Shown here in pieces: positions 21,114 to 29,094 of a stretch of 40,587 bases of DNA (within the stretch, counting starts at the first letter, position 1; every line of letters begins with the position of its first letter). Source of the stretch: Hyphomicrobiales bacterium (GTDB lineage: Bacteria > Pseudomonadota > Alphaproteobacteria > Rhizobiales > Rhizobiaceae). The stretch is from positions 1 to 40,587 of the forward strand of contig UBTA01000102.1 of the NCBI GenBank assembly GCA_900468065.1. The letters are read 5' to 3'. The notes under the pieces are model-generated. The model saw only the letters and a program-made list of their open reading frames with translations. It was not told the origin of the DNA and did no database searches. The position numbers and the translations under genes were made by a program.

Positions 21114-22172
21114 ATGCTGTTTCCCACCCAGCAAGCAGCCGCGACCGGCCTCACGTCCCTCATGCAATCGGTTATCGACGACGCTGAAAAGCGCCGGGTC
21201 GAGGAAGATGAAAAGCTGAAGGGCAAGAAGGAGGACAAGGTCCTCAAGACAAAGCTGCGCTCCGACGAAGTGCAGGGTGCCGCCAATGAGAAAATCAACG
21301 CGCATTTTTTCAACACGGGCGCCCTCGATGTCAACGAGATGAAGCTCAGGCTGGTTGAATCGCTTGGAAAAATGCTCGGCATCGAAAAGCAGGAAGACCA
21401 GTCCGGTTATAGTTACGGCGTGCAACTTGAAAAGGCGATCGCGCAACTCGATCCCCAAGAGAAATTCGCCTTGACCGACAAGCTCGGGCTCGCCGAGCTC
21501 GGGATTTCTCTCGATGACCTCGTCAAGGCGATCAAGAACCCCTACGGCAAGGAAGACGACAAACTCGAAATCGCGCTGGAAGAACGCGCCACCGGTATTT
21601 CAGGAACCACGGCCTCGCGGACGAAGGTCTTGCAGAGAATGGAGACCATTGCCGATCCGAAAACCCTTGAAGAGCTGAAGCTCGAGCGGGCGGGAGAAAC
21701 GAGCGATCCGACCAAGGTCGAGGACGCCGAAACGAAGGCGGAGCGCGACGAGCAGATTGGCGCCCTGGAGGCCGGAGAAAAGCTGGAGGACGTCAAGGAC
21801 CTTCACGAGGCGGTGAAAACGCAGAATGAACAGGCGATCGGGAAAGGCATGGCTGAGGCCGGAGCGCCCGAAGACCAGGTTGCAGCGGCCGTCGAAACGA
21901 TCCAGGTTCTGGCTGCGGGCGGAGAGGCGATCAGGGACATTCCGGACACGGCAGACGCATCAGAAGGCGTTGCCACGCAGATCGCTGACAAAGGTCCCGA
22001 AAATGCCAACGGCAAGAACGATATTTCATTGAGCGAACAGGAAGAGGTCTACATGATTTCCAGCAATGGTCCGGACATGTCCGAGGTCACCGTCCCATCA
22101 ATCCTGCCCATTGCGGTCGATGAAAACGGCATTTACGCGCTGCTTGCAAAGAAGGAAAAGCAAGCCGCCTGA
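21114..22172 (+). CDS. uncharacterised protein, member 2 of a three-paralog family
   Basis: 352-residue paralog of the preceding gene. N-terminus MLFPTQQAAATGLTSLMQSV aligns with its neighbour (LMQS-ID-AE), then a charged helix (about 22-45), NEKINAHFF (58-66), one copy of the module (78-145, ending LVKAIKNPYG), the block ADPKTLEELKLER to EAGEKLEDV (180-227), and a C-terminal VDENGIYALLAKK matching the neighbour's ADETGIYEILKRQ. It lacks the neighbour's extra module copy. ATG 21114 is chosen over TTG at 21099 because it gives the M-x-x-P start shared by all three members. It lies 71 bases after member 1 with no promoter seen, so probably the same operon. The stop abuts the stop of the convergent DUF6665 gene. 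Confidence 0.85.
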   Translation: MLFPTQQAAATGLTSLMQSVIDDAEKRRVEEDEKLKGKKEDKVLKTKLRSDEVQGAANEKINAHFFNTGALDVNEMKLRLVESLGKMLGIEKQEDQSGYSYGVQLEKAIAQLDPQEKFALTDKLGLAELGISLDDLVKAIKNPYGKEDDKLEIALEERATGISGTTASRTKVLQRMETIADPKTLEELKLERAGETSDPTKVEDAETKAERDEQIGALEAGEKLEDVKDLHEAVKTQNEQAIGKGMAEAGAPEDQVAAAVETIQVLAAGGEAIRDIPDTADASEGVATQIADKGPENANGKNDISLSEQEEVYMISSNGPDMSEVTVPSILPIAVDENGIYALLAKKEKQAA

Positions 22173-22508
22173 TTATGGCTTGGGCCTGACGATGCCGAGG
22201 CGCGCCATCACTTCCTTCGGGATGCCATAGCGCTGGACCGCATCCCGGCTGGACCGCAGGCCGCAGATTTCGCGCTGGATGAAGAAGGCCCAGACCACGT
22301 CTGCGGCATCGTTCAGCAATTGCTCGCGCCGCCCGGGCGTCGTTTGAGGATCGCTGAGCACGCTCAAGGCGGCAATTGCCTTTTCCACCTTCAATCCATG
22401 GCGGCCGAGGGCATCGGCCCGCTCCGACATCAGCTCGTATTCGAGCAGGTTCAGGGCGCCATCCTTGGTAAAGGACGGCAATAGGGATTGGGGCAGGCGA
22501 ACCGTCAT
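22173..22508 (-). CDS. DUF6665 family protein
   Basis: 111-residue soluble protein matching DUF6665 by pattern: RLPQSLLPSFTKDGALNLLE, YELMSERADALGRHGLKVEK, NDAADVVWAFFIQREICGL and YGIPKEVMARLGIVRPK at the end. Members are common in Rhizobiales and have no established function; the helical, Trp/Phe-containing core suggests a small globular protein. ATG 22508 follows GTGGAG at about 9 bases; a longer frame to 22709 is antisense to the end of the next gene and rejected. Its stop directly abuts the stop of the convergent paralog gene. It lies 61 bases downstream of nadV on the same strand and may be co-transcribed with it. Confidence 0.82.
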   Translation of the reverse strand: MTVRLPQSLLPSFTKDGALNLLEYELMSERADALGRHGLKVEKAIAALSVLSDPQTTPGRREQLLNDAADVVWAFFIQREICGLRSSRDAVQRYGIPKEVMARLGIVRPKP

Positions 22509-22569
22509 CTTGAGGGCTCCACGATAAACCAGAGCCAAGATGGGGCGGTACCGGCCGTTAGGCAATATG

Positions 22570-23952
22570 CTATTTTGCCCGGGCGCGGATTTCCTCGAAA
22601 CTCCAGTCCCGGAGCAGATCGCCATTCTTCCAGACCGTTTCAAGATAATTGTGGCGGTCCTTGAGCTCATCGAGACGCGCCGCTTCAAGGCCACCGAGCC
22701 CGTTGACAACTGCCTGGCGTCCCGCCTTTGACGCCTTGACGTTCATCGTAGCGGGGCGTTTGAAAACGTCATGCCATTTGCCGGTCTCGTCGAGCCGCGC
22801 ATTGGTTTTCATGGCGAAGGAATAGGTATCGCGGTTAACTTTCTGCAAGAGGCCGCCGCCCATTCCGAAGGCGATGTTTTCGGCCGAAAAGCCGAAAGCC
22901 TCCAGCCGGCCAAGGATCTGGCTGATATCGGCGTTGGAAATGCCATCGCCCTGGATGACCCGGACGGACTTGTCGAGCACCTTGTAGCCCTTGCCGTTCA
23001 GCGTTGAGCCGAAGTGATAGTCGAGCTGCTTGATCACATGAACCGGCGTCTCGATCGGATCGCCGCTATCGGGCCGGATGACCACCGTACCGCCGCTGGC
23101 CCTCACCTTTTCGCGCAACTGCTCGCCCCAGATTTCCGAGACCGCGTAGTTGATGTCGTAGCTGTCCGACACGACGGAGAACATGCCGCCGCCGGCAAAG
23201 CGGTCGATCATGTTGGAATAGGCCTCCGCCTCCCGCTCGACGCCCCAGGCGGTCATCGTCGAGTGTTCGGATGCGGGGATTGAGAACCCGGCCATTTCGG
23301 CGCCATAGTAACGCTTCGCATAGAGTACGCCGGTCACGGTGTCGGTACCCATGAAATTGACGAGATGGGCGGCCCCGCCGATACCAGCCTGCTCCAGCGC
23401 ACCAACACCGCGCGCGCCAAAATCGTGCAGCCGGAAGGGTAAGGCAGCTTCCGGATCGTCGCAGGTTTTCTCAAGAATCGGCCGGATGATCTGCTTGACC
23501 TTGCGGGTATTGCTGGCGACCGATGACGGATACCAGACGGCGCGCAGCAGCGCGGTCTCGATATACGAGGTCAACCAGAAACTCTCCGGATCAGTATTGA
23601 CCACCTGCACCATCGGCACGCCGCGGCGCAGCAGCGTTCCCTCCGGCACCGCCTGGATTTCAAGCGGCAGATAGCCACCGAAATAATCGACAATCCGCAT
23701 CCAGCCGGCGCGGTTGAACGGCAGGCCATGGGCAAGAACGATCACTTCCGCCTCATCGACATCGGCTGATGTGACCGGCTTGCCGAGATATTCCTTGAGG
23801 AACATCTGCAGCCCGAAGAACAGGACGTCCGCCTGATCGGGATGACCCCGGGTCTCGATATAGGCAGAGATGCCGCGCGTGCCCGGCGGGTATTGAAGGA
23901 AATGGCTGAACTTGTAGCTATCGGTGTTGAGGATCAGGTTGGTCAAGTTCAT
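22570..23952 (-). CDS. nadV: nicotinamide phosphoribosyltransferase
   Basis: Makes nicotinamide mononucleotide from nicotinamide and phosphoribosyl pyrophosphate, salvaging NAD without deamidation. 460 residues, close to human NAMPT in key motifs: DSYKFSHFLQYPPGT (from Asp11), FGARGV with Arg181, GTDTVTG with Asp204 (the residue favouring nicotinamide over nicotinate), the catalytic His230 in SIPASEHSTM, and RPDSGDP with Arg293 and Asp295. This pattern separates it from nicotinate phosphoribosyltransferase (PncB). ATG 23952 has GGGGGAA 5 bases upstream. No NMN adenylyltransferase or Nudix gene is adjacent. It interrupts the otherwise rightward paralog family. Confidence 0.93.
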   Translation of the reverse strand: MNLTNLILNTDSYKFSHFLQYPPGTRGISAYIETRGHPDQADVLFFGLQMFLKEYLGKPVTSADVDEAEVIVLAHGLPFNRAGWMRIVDYFGGYLPLEIQAVPEGTLLRRGVPMVQVVNTDPESFWLTSYIETALLRAVWYPSSVASNTRKVKQIIRPILEKTCDDPEAALPFRLHDFGARGVGALEQAGIGGAAHLVNFMGTDTVTGVLYAKRYYGAEMAGFSIPASEHSTMTAWGVEREAEAYSNMIDRFAGGGMFSVVSDSYDINYAVSEIWGEQLREKVRASGGTVVIRPDSGDPIETPVHVIKQLDYHFGSTLNGKGYKVLDKSVRVIQGDGISNADISQILGRLEAFGFSAENIAFGMGGGLLQKVNRDTYSFAMKTNARLDETGKWHDVFKRPATMNVKASKAGRQAVVNGLGGLEAARLDELKDRHNYLETVWKNGDLLRDWSFEEIRARAK

Positions 23953-24087
23953 CGCATTCCCCCGAAAGCAATTCCATGCTCGCCCCACAACAGACGGCGG
24001 CGCAACGCAAATATGTACGCGAGCGGCGAAAGGGCGGCAAGGGTCAACGGCCGCCTTGCCGCCCCGGATATCGCACCTTCGCTATGG

Positions 24088-24102
24088 TTAATAATCTGTC
24101 AA
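24088..24102 (+). promoter_or_regulatory. near-consensus CtrA-type box TTAA-N7-TCAA
   Basis: TTAA (24088-24091), seven bases, TCAA (24099-24102): one mismatch from the CtrA consensus, in the 352-base divergent gap between nadV and the third family member. TAATAT at 24114-24119 is a plausible -10 for the rightward gene. The rest of the gap (24120-24304) shows no gene and no other clear signal. Weaker than the box before member 1. Confidence 0.35.
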
Positions 24103-24304
24103 TCATTCCATCCTAATATGGACGCATACAATGCTCGGCAACCTTGGTTCCGAGGCCACCGCCGCAGTCTGATTTGGCCGTGAACGAGCCCTCGGGCATG
24201 CGCATGAAGCGCCATCATTCCTCGACATTGCTTGGTGTCATCCGGCCCTTGGCCGGCATGCCGAACTGCTTATGGCCTCCCCCTCGAACCTGACGGAGAT
24301 TGCG

Positions 24305-26119
24305 ATGCTAATGCCCATTCTCACAGTCAAGACACCTGTCGCTTCGGCGCAGGCGGCGATCGTGGTGGAAGCCGCCGGGCCAAAAGAGCGCACCATGCCA
24401 GTGCCCCTGCGGATTTCGGGAAACCAGTCCGAAGCCGCGCTCAAGATCCTCGAAGCATTGAACCGTCACCTGGTCGGAAGCGAACCTCTGCCGAAGGAAG
24501 CGCTGATCCGTCTGCTCGACACGCTGTCGAAAATCCTGAAATTTCCGCCGTTGCCGCAGGAAACCCTACGTGATTTCAGCAAAAGGCTAGCGGTCTTTCT
24601 CGAAACACTGCCGCCTGCGGCGCGCCTTGCGCTGGAAAAGGAGTTGCTCCAGCGTAATTTGGTGGTCTCCATAAAAGTGCTCGCCGAAGCGCTGAAAAGC
24701 TCCACGGCGCTCGATGCCCCACGCCTGCTTGAAAAGCTGCTGATCCCGTCGCCTGTCGTGCGCGGCCCCACCGTTCAGCCTGAAGAAAAATTGCCGCCCA
24801 GCCTTCCAGCCCCCCATGGGCAGGCAGCTGTACCCGGCCGTCAGCCAACATTGCCAACCACACAGATTGTCACGGCGCCAGCGCTCATAGCGGACCCCGG
24901 TCTGTTGCAGGCTGCCTTGAAACGGGCCTTTGGTGATGATGACGCACCGCCCGCCATCGCCATGGACGATGCTGAAGGCGCAACGGCGGAGCGCCGCGAT
25001 GATCAACCGGTGAAGACGACAACCCCGCGCGGCAATAGCAGCGGCGCGCCCAGCGCACAGCCACAACAACAGGCGAAGGCCAATTCCGATACGATCCCGC
25101 TGCTACGCGCGGCAGCCGCATTTCTGGCAGCCGATCCGGAAGCCCTGTCGCTGGTCGCCGCAATCACCGCTGGGGATATCGATAGCCGGATAATGACAGG
25201 CTTGACGGAGGAACTTGGGCTGGATCTTTCCCAACAGCTGGAAGCTGCGGATCAACACGGTTCGCAGCCCCTGGCCGAGGAGGACTGGCCTGAGTTGAAG
25301 GCGGGTGCCGACACGGACACTGAGGCAAACGCGAGCGGTTCCTCGAACAAGGCGCCTATGGCAAGACATCTCAACGAGGTCGATGGGTTCAAGGGTCACG
25401 ACCTCGGTGAATGGGAACTGGAAGCCGGGACGGACAGTCAGACCCTGGCTGTCGATCAGGACATTCGGCAGCTATTGGATGAGCCCGATATGGACCATCC
25501 TGAAAAGGCTCTTGCCCAAACGCTGAAGGCCTTGGTTGAGGCCAGTCTGCCGCTGCCGGGGGGAGCTCCGGAAGAAGCGGACGCACTGTTTACAGCTCTT
25601 GCCGGCGAGACAGCCGATATGGGCGCAGAGATACTGTTCGCGCAACTCGACGAAGCGGAGGCAATGCCGGACATGGCGCTTCTGACCAGCGATATCGGCG
25701 ATCCGGCGGAACCGCTGGGACTGGAAGCCGACACATGGAGTGCAATGCTGGATGGGCCGGAGGAGAAATCCGCGGCCCGGCAGGCCTTTGCACCACATTC
25801 CGCCTTGGACGAGGGCGCGCGAGACGTTCAAACGGCCCGGCTGCCGGAGGCCGGCATCGTGCGGGAGGCGATCCCTTTCGCAATGATCCCCTACCTGCCG
25901 GCGAAGACGCAGGAAAAGCAGATTCTTGAGATCCCGGACGAGGAGCAGCCGGCCTTTGCCGACGAGGAGAAGGAAGGCCAGCGACAGGAAGGCCACGAAG
26001 AGCAGGAAGAGCGCGACGACAACGGCACAGTCGCTACGCCAGCGGCGGCGGCGGAGGACGGCGAGAGCGAGACCGCGGACGCCTATGATCTCTACCGCCG
26101 CATGGGCGGGTACGGCTGA
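24305..26119 (+). CDS. uncharacterised protein, member 3 of a three-paralog family
   Basis: 604-residue acidic, largely low-complexity protein rich in Ala, Glu, Asp and Pro, with no signal peptide or membrane segment. The N-terminal part relates it to members 1 and 2: start MLMPILTVKT, then LEALNRHLVG (49-58, where the others have NxKxNAHFF), then one copy of the module (67-135: LIRLLDTLSKILKF, FSKRLAVFLETLPP, LVVSIKVLAEALKSSTA). The long remainder is not shared and looks disordered apart from short helices; it ends with IPFAMIPYLPAKTQEK and a charged tail finishing DAYDLYRRMGGYG. ATG 24305 has CGGAG 6 bases upstream; an in-frame ATG at 24272 is possible. The layout vaguely recalls FliK-type hook-length proteins, but no FliK domain was recognised. 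Confidence 0.78.
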   Translation: MLMPILTVKTPVASAQAAIVVEAAGPKERTMPVPLRISGNQSEAALKILEALNRHLVGSEPLPKEALIRLLDTLSKILKFPPLPQETLRDFSKRLAVFLETLPPAARLALEKELLQRNLVVSIKVLAEALKSSTALDAPRLLEKLLIPSPVVRGPTVQPEEKLPPSLPAPHGQAAVPGRQPTLPTTQIVTAPALIADPGLLQAALKRAFGDDDAPPAIAMDDAEGATAERRDDQPVKTTTPRGNSSGAPSAQPQQQAKANSDTIPLLRAAAAFLAADPEALSLVAAITAGDIDSRIMTGLTEELGLDLSQQLEAADQHGSQPLAEEDWPELKAGADTDTEANASGSSNKAPMARHLNEVDGFKGHDLGEWELEAGTDSQTLAVDQDIRQLLDEPDMDHPEKALAQTLKALVEASLPLPGGAPEEADALFTALAGETADMGAEILFAQLDEAEAMPDMALLTSDIGDPAEPLGLEADTWSAMLDGPEEKSAARQAFAPHSALDEGARDVQTARLPEAGIVREAIPFAMIPYLPAKTQEKQILEIPDEEQPAFADEEKEGQRQEGHEEQEERDDNGTVATPAAAAEDGESETADAYDLYRRMGGYG

Positions 26120-26158
26120 GCCCATTCAGCGCAGGCACGGGCTTCAGAACAGGACACG

Positions 26159-26191
26159 AAAAAGCCCGCGGAATTCGCTTTCCGCGGGCTT
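26159..26191 (-). terminator. intrinsic terminator of rpsA
   Basis: AAGCCCGCGGAA (26162-26173) and TTCCGCGGGCTT (26180-26191) form a 12-bp stem with a 6-base loop, 21 bases after the rpsA stop. Read leftward it ends in TTTTT, a classical terminator. Read rightward it may also stop transcripts from the convergent paralog gene, though its T tract there is poorer. Confidence 0.9.
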
Positions 26192-26212
26192 CTCTATTCA
26201 GACTGCAGAGGC

Positions 26213-27916
26213 TTATTCGCCGCCGCGGTTCTTCAGGGCTGCACCCAGGATGTCGCCGAGCGAAGCGCCACTGTCGGACGAACCGAACTGTGCGACGGCT
26301 TCCTTCTCTTCAGCGATTTCCAGAGCCTTGATCGACAGCATGACCTTGCGGTCCTTCTTGGAGAAGTTAGTGACGCGGGCGTCGACAACCTGACCAACGG
26401 AGAAACGCTCCGGACGCTGTTCATCGCGGTCACGCGACAGATCGGCACGGCGGATGAACGAGGTGAGGTCTTCGTGGTTGACGAGCTTCACTTCGATGCC
26501 ACCGTCGTTGACGGCCAGGACTTCGCACGAGACAACGGCGTTCTTGCGCAGATCGCCAGATGTAGCGGCATCGCCGACTGCATCCTTGCCGAGCTGCTTG
26601 ATGCCGAGCGAGATGCGTTCCTTTTCGACGTCCACATCCAGAACGACGGCCTTGACCATGTCGCCCTTGTTGAACTCTTCGATGACCTGTTCGCCCGGAC
26701 GGTTCCAGTCGAGGTCGGAGAGATGCACCATGCCGTCAACGTCGCCGTCGAGACCGATGAACAGGCCGAATTCGGTCTTGTTCTTGACTTCGCCTTCAAC
26801 TTCCGTGCCAGCCGGATGGCTGTGCGCGAATGCCTGCCACGGATTCTCGAGCGTCTGCTTGAGGCCGAGCGAGATGCGGCGCTTGGTCGGGTCGACTTCG
26901 AGAACGACAACGTCGACTTCCTGCGTCGTGGACAGGATCTTGCCGGGATGTACGTTCTTCTTGGTCCAGGACATTTCGGAGATGTGGATCAGGCCTTCGA
27001 TGCCCGGCTCCAGCTCTACGAATGCACCGTAGTCGGTGATGTTGGTGACAGTACCGGAGATCTTCTTGCCGACCGGGTACTTGGCACCGATGCCATCCCA
27101 AGGATCCGACTCAAGCTGCTTCATGCCGAGCGAGATGCGGTGGGTTTCCTGGTTGATGCGGATGATCTGAACCTTGACCTGCTGGCCAATGTTCAGGATT
27201 TCCGACGGATGGTTGACGCGGCGCCATGCCATGTCGGTGACGTGCAGCAGGCCGTCGATGCCGCCGAGGTCAACGAACGCACCGTAATCGGTGATGTTCT
27301 TGACGACGCCGTCAACAACCTGGCCTTCTTCGAGGTTCTGGACGATTTCCGAACGCTGTTCAGCGCGCGATTCTTCAAGAACCGTACGGCGCGAAACGAC
27401 GATGTTGCCGCGGCGCTTGTCCATCTTGAGGATTTCAAAGGGCTGAGGGTTGTGCATCAGCGGAGTAACGTCGCGGATCGGACGGATGTCGACCTGCGAG
27501 CGCGGAAGGAAGGCAACGGCACCATCCAGATCGACGGTGAAACCACCCTTGACCTGGTTGAAGATGACGCCTTCGACGCGTTCGCCGGCTTCGAACTTGA
27601 CTTCGAGACGGATCCAGCTCTCTTCGCGGCGAGCCTTTTCGCGCGACAGAACGGCTTCGCCCATCGCATTTTCGATGCGCTCGACGTAAACTTCGACTTC
27701 ATCGCCGACCTTCAGCGTGCCGTCCTTGGCCTTCGCGCCGAATTCCTTCAGAGCGATGCGGCCTTCGACCTTGAGGCCGACGTCAACGATTGCGACGTCC
27801 TTCTCGATAGCCGTTACAATACCCTTGGTGACGTAGCCTTCGGCAAGATCCTGCGTAGCAAAGGATTCCTGCAGCAACGCGGCAAAATCGTCGCGGGTGG
27901 GGTTAGCTTCAGACAT
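26213..27916 (-). CDS. rpsA: 30S ribosomal protein S1
   Basis: Ribosomal protein S1, which holds mRNA on the 30S subunit and unfolds leaders during initiation. 567 residues with six S1 (OB-fold) repeats beginning at about 27, 112, 197, 283, 370 and 457. The middle repeats are the most typical (VVDGVVKNITDYGAFVDLGG; ISGTVTNITDYGAFVELEPG). ATG 27916 has AGGAG 5 bases upstream; an in-frame start 30 bases earlier is not needed. It lies downstream of cmk on the same strand, the usual alphaproteobacterial order. The 152-base leader between them contains a nested hairpin with a T run, listed separately, which may be a cmk terminator or a control element. Confidence 0.98.
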   Translation of the reverse strand: MSEANPTRDDFAALLQESFATQDLAEGYVTKGIVTAIEKDVAIVDVGLKVEGRIALKEFGAKAKDGTLKVGDEVEVYVERIENAMGEAVLSREKARREESWIRLEVKFEAGERVEGVIFNQVKGGFTVDLDGAVAFLPRSQVDIRPIRDVTPLMHNPQPFEILKMDKRRGNIVVSRRTVLEESRAEQRSEIVQNLEEGQVVDGVVKNITDYGAFVDLGGIDGLLHVTDMAWRRVNHPSEILNIGQQVKVQIIRINQETHRISLGMKQLESDPWDGIGAKYPVGKKISGTVTNITDYGAFVELEPGIEGLIHISEMSWTKKNVHPGKILSTTQEVDVVVLEVDPTKRRISLGLKQTLENPWQAFAHSHPAGTEVEGEVKNKTEFGLFIGLDGDVDGMVHLSDLDWNRPGEQVIEEFNKGDMVKAVVLDVDVEKERISLGIKQLGKDAVGDAATSGDLRKNAVVSCEVLAVNDGGIEVKLVNHEDLTSFIRRADLSRDRDEQRPERFSVGQVVDARVTNFSKKDRKVMLSIKALEIAEEKEAVAQFGSSDSGASLGDILGAALKNRGGE

Positions 27917-27975
27917 GAATACTCCTGATGTGCCTTCATGGGGCACAGGCGCCGGGGGTTAGCGTTGACAGGTCC

Positions 27976-28025
27976 AAAAACCATCCGCTCCAATCATGAA
28001 GGAGCAAATCCGGCGCGGGGATGGT
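27976..28025 (-). promoter_or_regulatory. nested hairpin with T run in the rpsA leader
   Basis: On the minus strand ACCATCC (28025-28019) pairs with GGATGGT (27986-27980), enclosing GCTCC (28005-28001)/GGAGC (27991-27987) with a 9-base loop and a 13-base bulge on the 5' side. TTTT follows directly, giving an intrinsic-terminator shape 60 bases before the rpsA start. It could end the cmk transcript, attenuate rpsA, or be the target of S1 autocontrol. A second dyad, GGAAAAC/GTTTTCC, lies at 28056-28078 over the cmk stop. Confidence 0.5.
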
Positions 28026-28068
28026 GGTTCGGACTATTTCGTTGCAGGCGTGACCGGAAAACCGTGGT

Positions 28069-28719
28069 TCAGTTTTCCGAACCTGCTGAATGCTTCAATG
28101 CGGCATCGACAAACGTCTTCGCCGTTAAGAATGCGGCCTCTATACTCATTTCGGACGTATCTAGCAAGTGTGCATCGGAAGCCGGGCGCAGCGGGCTGTC
28201 GGCCCGTCCCATATCGCGCTCGTCGCGCTTGACGATATCGGCCAGGATCTCCAGGAAATCGGCCGGAATACCGTTGCCGACGATTTCGTCGAACCGTCGC
28301 CGCGCCCGCACTTCAGCCGAGGCGGTCACATAGAGTTTGACCGGCGCATCCGGGCAGACGACGGTGCCGATATCGCGGCCATCGAGCACCGTGCCCGGTG
28401 CACGCAGCGAAAAGGCGCGCTGCGTCTCGACAAGCGCCTGACGCACCAGCGGCATGACGGCAATCTTGGAGGCGGCCTCGCCGATCGAATGGGCTGACAG
28501 GACGCTGCGGTCGAGACCGGCAAGTTCCACGTCCCGCGCCATCTGCTCGGCAACCCTCTCGTCGTCCAAAGGCAGACCGTCATCCAGCAACGCCTTGGCC
28601 GCGGCGCGGTAGGTCAGCCCGGTGTCGAGATGATGGAAACCATATTCCTCGGCGATCCGGCGCGACAATGTCCCCTTGCCCGCAGCCGCAGGTCCGTCGA
28701 TGGCGATGATGAAAGTCAT
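28069..28719 (-). CDS. cmk: cytidylate kinase
   Basis: Phosphorylates CMP and dCMP to the diphosphates with ATP. 216 residues; P-loop GPAAAGKGT at 9-17 (Lys15), the substrate region [16 protein letters not shown], and the family's [20 protein letters not shown] segment followed by [10 protein letters not shown] and the R-D-x-x-D motif [17 protein letters not shown] 28719 is chosen because it opens at the conserved [16 protein letters not shown], with AGGTAG close upstream; a start 48 bases earlier is not supported. It lies directly upstream of rpsA. In many Rhizobiales aroA precedes cmk; here no aroA is present. Confidence 0.97.
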   Translation of the reverse strand: MTFIIAIDGPAAAGKGTLSRRIAEEYGFHHLDTGLTYRAAAKALLDDGLPLDDERVAEQMARDVELAGLDRSVLSAHSIGEAASKIAVMPLVRQALVETQRAFSLRAPGTVLDGRDIGTVVCPDAPVKLYVTASAEVRARRRFDEIVGNGIPADFLEILADIVKRDERDMGRADSPLRPASDAHLLDTSEMSIEAAFLTAKTFVDAALKHSAGSEN

Positions 28720-29094
28720 TTTACTACCTGAAAATGGATATGATCGTCGTGGCGGGCCGCCCGGCAACCTTGAAATCTCACACTATCGTTCTCGACGGCA
28801 AGCCTTTTTGCGAGATGCACCCGCATGTTCCCGGCCAGTTTCCCTACCCACCACGACGGAAAATGGAAAAACCTCAGCGCGCGGAACCCGCTATCCGCGA
28901 CTTTGCATGCTGCGTAACACCAAGTTGCAGAATGGTCATCCTTTCCGCCAAAGAAAAGCGCAGCGGACGCCTGGGCAAGTTAAGCTTTGACAGACGAGGC
29001 CAAGACGATTATGGGGACCGGCTAATTCATTTCATCTTCAACGCCGGTATTCCGGCAGATGCCGGTAATCCCGGCCATTCAAGAGGCTTTGACC
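28720..29094. other. divergent intergenic region between cmk and the TIGR02300 gene, no convincing gene
   Basis: A rightward frame (28734-29147, 137 codons) is open here, but it overlaps the start of the TIGR02300 gene, lacks a ribosome-binding site, and its second half is basic and low in hydrophobic residues, so I do not call it. No AroA-like sequence was found on either strand. CCGGCA/TGCCGG (29052-29065) and neighbouring CCGG repeats could form a small hairpin 30 bases before the TIGR02300 start. Promoters for both divergent genes must lie here, but none stood out. Confidence 0.5.

Noticed and set aside
24305..26119. FliK-type flagellar hook-length control protein
   Set aside because: The layout (low-complexity acidic protein, possible CtrA box) is suggestive, but no FliK C-terminal domain was recognised and no flagellar genes are nearby.
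26474..27928. 484-codon frame antisense to rpsA
   Set aside because: Long only because of the codon bias of rpsA on the other strand; no start signal or domain.
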